Positions 14,820 through 20,350 of a DNA stretch of 20,350 nucleotides are shown here, piece after piece. Every line of letters starts with the position of its first letter. The first letter of the stretch is position 1. The stretch covers positions 1 through 20,350 of the forward strand of contig USPB01000007.1 in assembly GCA_900556405.1 (NCBI GenBank), read 5' to 3'. The stretch comes from an uncultured Actinomyces sp. GTDB taxonomy: Bacteria > Actinomycetota > Actinomycetes > Actinomycetales > Actinomycetaceae. Below the pieces are notes generated by a model. It was not told the origin of the DNA and did no database searches. It saw only the letters and a list, made by a program, of their open reading frames with translations. The position numbers and the translations under genes are program-made.

Positions 14820-17800
14820 CTCTTCCTCCACGCGGATAGGGCGCTGGCGAGGGCAACGACCAGGCACGCGCCCGCGGCGATGCGCCACGGAATGATCCAC
14901 CACGCGCTGTACGTGAGCGTCAGATGCCCAGCGGTGGGCATGTCGAATGCCTGCGACCATCCGTCGGAGGCAGCAACGGGGGTCAGCGCCACCCCATCGA
15001 CCCACGCATGCCATCCGGAGTCGGCACGCTCGGCCAGGACGAGGGTGCCTGCGGCGTCCACGTCGCCGTCGACACGCAGCTGCGAGGAACCAACCGGAGT
15101 CGTCACCCCGCTGGCTGACTCAACGCGAACGCGCGCCGGTGTCAGCCCACCTGGACGCACGCGCCAGACGGTGCCGGACGTCGTATCGCCGACCTTCTCG
15201 AGTCCTTCGGCGCGGTCGAGGCCGGAGGTCAGGGCGGCGGAGCCGCTCGCGCCGAGGGGAACGAGGATCGTGTCGACATCGTGCGCGGCCAGCGTCTGCA
15301 CGGTCGCGTCGTCCGGATAGACGACCAGGGTATAGGCGGCCTGTGCGAGTGAGGCAGTGGCCGGGTCGCTCACGCTACCGGTGGTGGCACCGGAGCGCGC
15401 CTCGGCGAGGACGAGGGCGCGAACGGCGGGGTTCGAGGCCGTGAGTGACGCTCCGTTTCCTCGCCAGAGCGTGGCGTTGACTGTGTCGTTCGTCGGGTCA
15501 CCATCAAGGACGAGGATGCGTCCGGCGCGCGGCGACCGCTGCGCCTGCGAGGCGACGGCGGAGACGATGGGCGAGGAGAGCGCCGAGACAGTGTCACGCT
15601 GGGACATCGTGAAGGTCGGAATGTCGTCAGGGTTGGATCGACCAGCGACGGCGGCCACGCTGGCGGCGGACGCAGATCCGGCAATCGCGATGGCAATGAG
15701 GGCTCCCAGGGCTCGCAGCGCGAAGGGCCGGGATGCGTCCCACGCGGTGACGTCAGCGGCGGCATCGGCACGAACGAGGTGACCCGAGCAGGACAGTACG
15801 ACCAGGATCATGAAGGCGAGGGACAGGGCGGGCGAGGCCCACGCCGAGGCCACTGACGCGCCGGACATGCCAACGCCGATGTGCGAGGCTCCCCACGCGA
15901 GAGCGGAGGCAATGAGAGCCCACCCGTATGCCATGCTGACGGCGCGCGAACGCGCGCGCAGGAGGGCAATTGTCCCGAAGAACAGGACGCCGCCGCCGAT
16001 GATTCCGAGCGCCACGGCCTCGAACATGCTCGACGGGGCCGCGGGCATACCGAGGGCCGCCATCCACGAGGGCGCGCGGGTGTATGCGTGCACTCCCCCA
16101 CTCGTCGAGGCAAGGGCAGGCCACGCCGCGGGGCGCGCGAGGATGGAGACGTAGGTGGGCAGGAGAAGCGTCAGAGCGGGCAGCGCCACGAGGAGGCGGC
16201 GCCGGGACCGCCACGCGAGCGCAACCGCGCCAACAGGCAGGAGCCACGGGGCGCAGCACGACAGGACGACGAGCGCAAGCGCCGCGCACCCCGCGTTCAC
16301 TCCGCGGGGCTGCAGGGGTGCGGCCTCAATGCCGGACGCACCGGCCACGTACAGAGGCCGGGGCGTCCCGAGGCAGAACGCCGCGAAGACCGGCAAGGCG
16401 ATGTGGGCGAGAATGCCCGCGAGGACACCGTGGGTCGCGCTCAGGAGGAGCGCGGGGGCGAATGCCCACGCCAGCGACGCCAGGAAGCGCACGCGCAGCG
16501 ACGTGGCGAGTGCGCGGGTCGGAATCCATGCGATGAGGGCCGCGATCGGGCTCGACGCCACGAGCAGGAACGTCGCGAATGCCCCGGGGGTGATGCCGAG
16601 CGGCGCGACGGGGGCACTCAGGAGGGCAAGCAGAATCGTCAGGGGGTCCGCGCCACCGGCATAGCCGTCTCCACCGGGCACCCACGCGGCCCACGCGGCG
16701 TTCCACAGCTCGGTCCAGGTCGCGGGCAGCGACACCCATGCTCCGCCGACGAGGCCCGCGGAGGTTCCCCACCACTGCGCGCCAGCAATCACAGACGTCA
16801 CGATGACGAGCCCCAGGCCGACGGAGGCAGAACGGAGTCGGTAGCGCCGCATCGAAGCGACGATGAGCGGATCGATGCGCTCGCCGTTCTCGTCCTCATC
16901 CACGCCGGCCGGTTCCTTGCGCAGCGAGGCGGGTGCCGTCTCGAGGCCACGCAGGGCGGATCGGGGAACGGAACGGGACCGAGCGGCGCGGGCGCGACCG
17001 GCGAGCAGGCGCGGGGTCGCTGCCATCAATGAGACGAGGGCACCGATTTCGGGCAGAGCCAGGGACGCGCGCCCCGTGAGGATACGTCCCAGCGCGCGCG
17101 CCGGACTCCACACGAGGAGCCACAGGGCCAGGAAGGGCAGGACGAGGGTCGGCACGGCCTTGCACCAGTTGTACATCTGGGCGTAGCGGCGCTTGCGGAA
17201 GGATCCGTCGGTCGCGGCGTTCCCGTCGATAACCGCGTCGGACACGTCGCCCGTCGGCTCGCTGCGATCCGACTCTGGCGCAGAGTCGAGGCCCGAGTAC
17301 AGGGAGACGCGGGCGTGGCGCACGCGCGCCTTGGGCGCGACGACCACGCGGTACCCCGCGAGGTGGAGCCTGCGCCCCAGGTCCAGCCCGTCGCCGAAGG
17401 GGCCGAGCGCGGTGTCGAATCCGCCGACGGCCTCGTAGGCCTCGGCGCTGATGAAGAGCCCGGCGGTGCCGACCCCGAGGACATCGCTCGTTCCGTCGTA
17501 CTGCCCCTGGTCGATGTCGTCGTCACCGACGCGTTCGAGCCGTCGGGCGCTCGCCGTGGCGAAAATACCCAGTTCGAGGAGTCGGCTCCCGTCCCAGCTC
17601 ATCTGCTTGACGCCGACGGCGCCAACGGTCTTGCCGACGGTGGCCGCCTGAATAAGTTCATCGAGACACTCGGGTTCGGGGGCCGAGTCCTCGTGAAGGA
17701 TCCACCACCAGTGTTCCGAGGTGAAAGCGGCTCCCTGTGCGCGTGCACGCTTGATTGCATCGCCCAGGTTGCGGGCACGGCCAACGCGAACGAGCTGCGC

Positions 17801-17977
17801 TCCCTCGGGAACGCGTTCGGACGGGAAGGGGGTGACGTGGCGACCTGCGACGTCAATGATGGTCAACGAGTGCGGGGCCATCGATTGATTCTCGATGGCC
17901 CGCAGGACGGACTGAGTGAGCGGCGTCTCTCCCCTCGTGACGAGGATCGCGCCGACGGAGCGCTGTGTCGGGCTCAA
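14816..17977 (-). CDS. Large GT2 glycosyltransferase fused to a polytopic membrane and extracytoplasmic domain
   Basis: A 1053-aa protein. The cytosolic N-terminus (1-230) is a family 2 glycosyltransferase: AILVTRGETPL, the nucleotide-sugar/metal region WWWILHEDSAPEP (90-102), GTAGLFISAEAYEAVGGFD (170-188) and GDGLDLGRRLHLAGYR (195-210), then a C-terminal RVRHARVSLYSG. About a dozen hydrophobic segments follow between 274 and 775 (for example 274-291, 385-400, 446-463, 466-484, 497-513, 564-587, 656-674, 715-732, 756-777). An extracytoplasmic region (about 780-1024) ends in a beta-domain-like ADSGWHAWVDGVALTPV, and a final helix (1028-1049) precedes RKR. The start is TTG at 17977, overlapping the whiB stop as TTGA with no clear Shine-Dalgarno, so translation probably depends on coupling to whiB. 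Donor sugar and product are unknown. A surface polysaccharide role is inferred. Confidence 0.88.
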   Translation of the reverse strand: MSPTQRSVGAILVTRGETPLTQSVLRAIENQSMAPHSLTIIDVAGRHVTPFPSERVPEGAQLVRVGRARNLGDAIKRARAQGAAFTSEHWWWILHEDSAPEPECLDELIQAATVGKTVGAVGVKQMSWDGSRLLELGIFATASARRLERVGDDDIDQGQYDGTSDVLGVGTAGLFISAEAYEAVGGFDTALGPFGDGLDLGRRLHLAGYRVVVAPKARVRHARVSLYSGLDSAPESDRSEPTGDVSDAVIDGNAATDGSFRKRRYAQMYNWCKAVPTLVLPFLALWLLVWSPARALGRILTGRASLALPEIGALVSLMAATPRLLAGRARAARSRSVPRSALRGLETAPASLRKEPAGVDEDENGERIDPLIVASMRRYRLRSASVGLGLVIVTSVIAGAQWWGTSAGLVGGAWVSLPATWTELWNAAWAAWVPGGDGYAGGADPLTILLALLSAPVAPLGITPGAFATFLLVASSPIAALIAWIPTRALATSLRVRFLASLAWAFAPALLLSATHGVLAGILAHIALPVFAAFCLGTPRPLYVAGASGIEAAPLQPRGVNAGCAALALVVLSCCAPWLLPVGAVALAWRSRRRLLVALPALTLLLPTYVSILARPAAWPALASTSGGVHAYTRAPSWMAALGMPAAPSSMFEAVALGIIGGGVLFFGTIALLRARSRAVSMAYGWALIASALAWGASHIGVGMSGASVASAWASPALSLAFMILVVLSCSGHLVRADAAADVTAWDASRPFALRALGALIAIAIAGSASAASVAAVAGRSNPDDIPTFTMSQRDTVSALSSPIVSAVASQAQRSPRAGRILVLDGDPTNDTVNATLWRGNGASLTASNPAVRALVLAEARSGATTGSVSDPATASLAQAAYTLVVYPDDATVQTLAAHDVDTILVPLGASGSAALTSGLDRAEGLEKVGDTTSGTVWRVRPGGLTPARVRVESASGVTTPVGSSQLRVDGDVDAAGTLVLAERADSGWHAWVDGVALTPVAASDGWSQAFDMPTAGHLTLTYSAWWIIPWRIAAGACLVVALASALSAWRKR

Positions 17978-18270
17978 CCGGCCATACGGCGCAGGCGCCG
18001 CCTCTCGCGCTCGGACATGCCACCCCAGATGCCAAAGCGCTCATCGTTTGCCAGCGCGTACTCCAGGCAGTCCTCACGCACCTGGCAGGCCTGACAAACG
18101 GCCTTGGCCTCGCGGGTGGAGCCACCCTTTTCGGGGAAGAAAGCTTCCGGATCCGTCTGTGCACACAGCGCGTGCTGCTGCCACGCAAGGGGACCGTCAA
18201 TGCGGGCGTACAGCGCCGCGTCGGCGTCCTCGGACCACTCCAGAGGTCCGTCACCGAAGATGTTCCACAT
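17974..18270 (-). CDS. whiB: WhiB-family iron-sulfur transcription factor (WhiB/WhiB2/WhmD type)
   Basis: A 98-aa Wbl protein. Cys36, Cys59, Cys62 and Cys68 form the C-Xn-C-x2-C-x5-C ligand set for a [4Fe-4S] cluster. It is followed by RFGIWGG (78-84), the turn that contacts the sigma factor, and the basic C-terminus ERERRRLRRMAG. In Streptomyces WhiB acts with WhiA on division genes; in mycobacteria WhiB2/WhmD is needed for septation. The neighbours (DUF3499, metallopeptidase-fold, TIGR03089) match the whiB2 locus, so orthology is likely. The ATG at 18270 has AAGGAG 8 nt upstream. It is the first gene of a three-gene unit; the stop overlaps the TTG of the glycosyltransferase. Promoter at 18308-18336. 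Confidence 0.95.
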   Translation of the reverse strand: MWNIFGDGPLEWSEDADAALYARIDGPLAWQQHALCAQTDPEAFFPEKGGSTREAKAVCQACQVREDCLEYALANDERFGIWGGMSERERRRLRRMAG

Positions 18271-18307
18271 TGCGGGAGCTCCTTATAACGAATCGATCAA
18301 TACGAGA

Positions 18308-18336
18308 ATTACACGCGTGTCATTGCAGGAAGTCAA
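18308..18336 (-). promoter_or_regulatory. Near-consensus promoter of whiB
   Basis: On the minus strand TTGACT (18331-18336, 5/6), a 17-bp spacer and TGTAAT (18308-18313, 5/6) make the best sigma70-type promoter in the window. The start would be near 18301, giving a leader of about 30 nt with AAGGAG. The spacer ends in the 10-bp palindrome ACACGCGTGT (18311-18320), which includes GTGTC/GACAC (18317-18321), the core reported for WhiA binding in Streptomyces. Regulation through that palindrome is inference. Confidence 0.7.
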
Positions 18337-18384
18337 GCGGTTTCGCGATATTGAGACCTTTTCCGTAGCGCTTGACCCAACGGT

Positions 18385-18401
18385 AAAACAGTGCCTGTTT
18401 T
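18385..18401. repeat. Perfect 17-bp inverted repeat, candidate operator
   Basis: AAAACAG-TGC-CTGTTTT has perfect 7-bp arms around a 3-bp centre. It lies in the 191-bp AT-richer divergent region, about 50 bp upstream of the whiB -35 and about 50 bp upstream of the TIGR03089 -10. The arms are AT-rich and it is not at a gene end, so an operator is more likely than a terminator. It does not resemble the actinobacterial LexA box. The binding protein is unknown. Confidence 0.55.
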
Positions 18402-18448
18402 CAAGGACTTCACAGTTACTAAGTACTGGGAACACATAGGACCTTCGA

Positions 18449-18454
18449 TATACT
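18449..18454 (+). promoter_or_regulatory. -10 box of the TIGR03089 gene, leaderless type
   Basis: TATACT (5/6 to TATAAT) ends 7 nt before the ATG at 18462, and there is no Shine-Dalgarno between them, so the transcript probably starts at or next to the start codon. The -35 region is weak; TTCACA (18409-18414) is a good hexamer but too far away (34 bp). Confidence 0.5.
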
Positions 18455-18461
18455 TGAAACC

Positions 18462-19193
18462 ATGAACAATACGTCCTCAGAAACTATGAGCAGGCTCACC
18501 CACTGTATCACAGCGATTAACGAATGGTCAGGGCCAGCGCTCACCCAATACGGCCAGGAGCGGGTTGAACTGGGAGGACCCGTGGTCAGCAGGTGGCTAT
18601 CGAAGATCGCGAACTACCTGACAAACGAACTCGCCGCCGATCTGTTCGGCACAGGCGAACCGACACCGACTCGCATCTACACGACTCTTCAACCCTGGCA
18701 GGACACCCTCTGGCAGATCGCCGCGCGAGCGATGGGATGGGAGCTCCTCGATACACGACGCCCACTGCCAGGCGACCTTTTCGTCACGAATATTCTCGGC
18801 TCCGAAGCCACCGATGCAATCGACGCTGGAGCACATGTACTCGCCCAGCCCGCACAGTACCTGTCCTTCGCATGGGACGGCCCCTTAGGCGGGGCGCTCG
18901 ACGGCCTCGCGGAGATCGCCACGCAGCCGGACGGCCTCATCGTCGACACTCCCCCGCTGCTCACGCAGGCCCGGGACGAGGCATTGGCGGGCTCTCACCC
19001 GTCAGCCCCGGTGCGCGGTCGCCGCGTCGCGCTGCTGTGGGACGCGCGAACGGGCGCGGGACAGGTGCTCGATCAGTGGATGCAGGGACGTTCGGTCATC
19101 ATCATTGATCCGCGCGCGCTCTCCCCTGACAAGTTGGCGCGCATCCTCGCGACGGAGGACGCGGACGGCGGGCTCGTCACCTACCAGAGGTAG
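18462..19193 (+). CDS. TIGR03089 family protein
   Basis: A 243-aa protein of an actinobacteria-restricted family of unknown function (Rv3268-like). The N-terminal part resembles the beginning of AMP-dependent acyl-CoA synthetases (ADLFGTGEPTPTRIYTTLQPWQDTLWQIAARAMGW would correspond to the segment that recruits the acyl/AMP fold), but no ATP-binding signature loop or adenylation motif is visible and the length is half that of an active enzyme. Family landmarks here are WQDTLWQIAARAMGWE and the late SVIIIDPRALSPDKLARILATE. The ATG at 18462 is supported by TATACT 7 nt upstream; an ATG at 18486 is a weaker choice. The first ~150 bp are less GC-rich than neighbours. It converges on the GT2 gene with 3 bp between stops. 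No function assigned. Confidence 0.82.
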   Translation: MNNTSSETMSRLTHCITAINEWSGPALTQYGQERVELGGPVVSRWLSKIANYLTNELAADLFGTGEPTPTRIYTTLQPWQDTLWQIAARAMGWELLDTRRPLPGDLFVTNILGSEATDAIDAGAHVLAQPAQYLSFAWDGPLGGALDGLAEIATQPDGLIVDTPPLLTQARDEALAGSHPSAPVRGRRVALLWDARTGAGQVLDQWMQGRSVIIIDPRALSPDKLARILATEDADGGLVTYQR

Positions 19194-19196
19194 TCA

Positions 19197-20171
19197 TCAC
19201 CACACGCCCAGAACGCGAGCGGCGGCGAGCTTGAGACCCTCCACGGGGTCGCGGCGGATCTGACGCCAGCGCAAGGCGAATCGCAGCCGCGAGGCCACGC
19301 CTTGCCCCTCGAGCTCGCCCAGGATGGCGCGCAGCTGGCGCGCGCGGCGCTCATCGAAACTGCCCACCTTCTGGGCGGCGCGGGCCGTCAGGATGAACTG
19401 CTTGCGGTAGAAGCCATTGCGCAGCTTGGCCATGCGGGCATCGCGCGCGCCGGAACCGGAGTTCGCGCCCTGCACGTTGCCGCCGTGCTGGCGATACTCC
19501 AGGGTCGGCTCCTCGCCAATCACCCACGTCAGGCCGATCGACCGCGCCAGCGCATAGACGTACCAGTCGTGCACGCCGATGTCGCTGTAGTCGAGGTCGC
19601 TCAAGACGCGCACGAGGGTCTCGTGGGCCTTCGGACTGAAGACGTAGGTCGAGCCTGGTCCCGCGGCCTCGAAAAGGAAGTCCCATCCGCGCTGGGGCTG
19701 CGATTTGCGAATGAGGCGCCGCTCCCCCACCCCACCGCCGGGCAGCGATTGGAATGAGGTGACGTTCGAGGAGACGACGTCGGCCCCGCGGGCAGCCATG
19801 AGTGCCAGCTGAGAACTCAGCTTGTCCTCGTGCCACACGTCGTCCTGGTCGGTGAAAGCGACGTAGGAGCCGTCAGGGGTGTGTGTTGTGAAAAGATGCA
19901 GGAAATTGCCCGTCACGCCGGGAGTACCGTCACGCTGGGGCAGGACCGTGATCCGAGGGTCGGCGGCCGCACGCTCCTGAAGGTGCGCGCGCGTCCCGTC
20001 GCTCGACGCGTCGTCGGACACGACGAGGCGGACCTCCACGCCCGCCTGAGCGAGCACGGAGTCCACCTGTTCGTCGAGCCACGCCCCGCCCTCGGCCATC
20101 CCGTTGTAGGTGGCCATGAGGACGGTGACGCGGGGGCGAGGCGAGGCCTCGTCTCGGGTCACGTGAGCCAA
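19197..20171 (-). CDS. GT2 glycosyltransferase, probable rhamnosyltransferase
   Basis: A 324-aa family 2 glycosyltransferase, cytosolic or peripheral, with no clear membrane helix. The GT-A core shows VTVLMATYNG (15-24), SDDASSDGT (52-60), the metal/nucleotide-sugar motif TDQDDVW (107-113), VHDWYVYALA (200-209, probable catalytic region) and EYRQHGGNVQG (225-235). The TDQDDVW...HDW...YRQHGGN pattern is typical of RfbF/RgpB-like rhamnosyl- and related transferases of surface polysaccharides. It follows rmlB by only 4 bp, so dTDP-L-rhamnose is a sensible donor guess. The start appears to be TTG at 20171, with AAGGA about 10 nt upstream inside rmlB; a GTG three codons on (20162) is an alternative. 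The gene ends in two consecutive TGA codons. Substrate is inferred, not shown. Confidence 0.87.
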   Translation of the reverse strand: MAHVTRDEASPRPRVTVLMATYNGMAEGGAWLDEQVDSVLAQAGVEVRLVVSDDASSDGTRAHLQERAAADPRITVLPQRDGTPGVTGNFLHLFTTHTPDGSYVAFTDQDDVWHEDKLSSQLALMAARGADVVSSNVTSFQSLPGGGVGERRLIRKSQPQRGWDFLFEAAGPGSTYVFSPKAHETLVRVLSDLDYSDIGVHDWYVYALARSIGLTWVIGEEPTLEYRQHGGNVQGANSGSGARDARMAKLRNGFYRKQFILTARAAQKVGSFDERRARQLRAILGELEGQGVASRLRFALRWRQIRRDPVEGLKLAAARVLGVW

Positions 20172-20175
20172 GGAA

Positions 20176-20350
20176 TCAGTGTCCTTCGGCGGCGTACTTC
20201 GCCTCGACAGCTTCCTTCAGCGGAGCCCACCACGCCTCGTTCTCGGTGTACCAGGCGATGGTGTCAGCCAGGCCGTCGCGGAAGTTCGTGAACTTGGGCT
20301 CCCAGCCGAGCTCGGTGACCAGCTTGGAGTTGTCGATCGCGTAGCGCAGG
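20176..20350 (-). CDS. rmlB: dTDP-glucose 4,6-dehydratase, C-terminal fragment (cut by window edge)
   Basis: Translation of the minus strand from 20349 gives 57 residues ending at a TGA (20176-20178). The sequence begins LRYAIDNSKL, continues LGWEPKFTNFRDGL and then DTIAWYTENEAWW. That is the characteristic C-terminus of RmlB, an NAD-dependent short-chain dehydrogenase-fold enzyme that makes dTDP-4-keto-6-deoxy-glucose, the second step of dTDP-L-rhamnose synthesis. The catalytic YxxxK and Rossmann motifs would lie beyond the right edge. The downstream GT2 gene starts 4 bp after the stop, so the two are probably cotranscribed. The gene is partial only because the window ends. Confidence 0.88.
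   Translation of the reverse strand, partial: LRYAIDNSKLVTELGWEPKFTNFRDGLADTIAWYTENEAWWAPLKEAVEAKYAAEGH

Noticed and set aside
13545..14895. Two overlapping plus-strand ORFs opposite DUF5719
   Set aside because: Both are shadows of Ala/Ser/Thr-rich DUF5719 codons; DUF5719 itself has a perfect GGAGG and an ATGA overlap.
15881..17032. Long plus-strand ORF (383 codons) opposite the large glycosyltransferase
   Set aside because: Arg/Gly/Glu-rich shadow of the membrane domain codons; no start signal or family similarity.
18385..18401. AAAACAG/CTGTTTT hairpin read as a rho-independent terminator
   Set aside because: It lies between divergent starts, not after a gene, and the stem is AT-rich with no separate T-run; an operator is a better reading.
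18372..18401. TTGACC (18372-18377) as -35 of a plus-strand promoter
   Set aside because: At 17-18 bp spacing only CTGTTT or TGTTTT is available as -10, which is poor; TATACT at 18449 is better placed.
1..20350. tRNA, rRNA, CRISPR, insertion sequence or prophage
   Set aside because: No cloverleaf-like or ribosomal sequence, no regular spacer array, and no transposase, integrase or terminal repeats seen.

Overview
This is a high-GC, densely packed chromosomal window from an actinobacterium. It carries the diagnostic MtrA-MtrB-LpqB signalling module, a four-cysteine WhiB regulator, and actinobacterial families such as DUF3499, DUF5719 and TIGR03089. The gene set, the absence of mycolate or F420 genes and my recollection of similar proteins suggest the Actinomycetaceae (Actinomyces/Schaalia-like), but the genus is an inference. 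No RNA genes, insertion sequences, CRISPR arrays, phage genes or resistance genes are visible.

Layout. (1) 61-4767, minus strand: mtrA-mtrB-lpqB-comF, a two-component system with its lipoprotein partner followed by a competence-type phosphoribosyltransferase. A promoter overlapping the comF stop points off the left edge, probably towards hpf. (2) 4909-10459, plus strand, divergent from mtrA: a five-gene overlapping operon encoding a multi-pass membrane protein with a hexapeptide-repeat tail, a DUF4129 protein, a DUF4350 protein, a MoxR AAA+ ATPase and a DUF58 protein. It is followed by a SpoIIM-like membrane protein (minus) and an RDD membrane protein (plus). This is the conserved actinobacterial moxR/DUF58/spoIIM/RDD block. 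(3) 12324-13268: a divergent DUF3499 / metallopeptidase-fold pair. (4) 13269-18270, minus strand: whiB, a 1053-residue glycosyltransferase-membrane fusion and DUF5719, all joined by 4-nt overlaps and driven by a near-consensus promoter. (5) 18462-19193, plus: TIGR03089. (6) 19197-20350, minus: the 3' end of rmlB (dTDP-glucose 4,6-dehydratase) followed by a GT2 glycosyltransferase, i.e. dTDP-rhamnose supply and probable rhamnosyl transfer.

Most of the genes plausibly serve the cell envelope and its coupling to division: MtrAB-LpqB senses envelope state, the MoxR block resembles a membrane-associated chaperone module, WhiB controls division genes, and the right half makes surface glycans. As I recall the M. 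tuberculosis map, the window reads as a compressed version of the Rv3242c-Rv3268 backbone with the Rv3689-Rv3695 block placed next to mtrA.

The non-coding DNA is organised in a striking way. The four convergent junctions are only 16, 3, 0 and 3 bp long, so nothing there looks like an intrinsic terminator. All regulatory sequence lies in four divergent gaps (141, 18, 69 and 191 bp). Several genes there have a -10-like hexamer 6-7 nt before the start codon and no Shine-Dalgarno, suggesting leaderless transcripts. The best regulatory signals are a triple GTCACGA repeat at exactly 11-bp spacing abutting the mtrA start, a consensus-like whiB promoter, and a perfect 7-bp-arm inverted repeat between whiB and the TIGR03089 gene.
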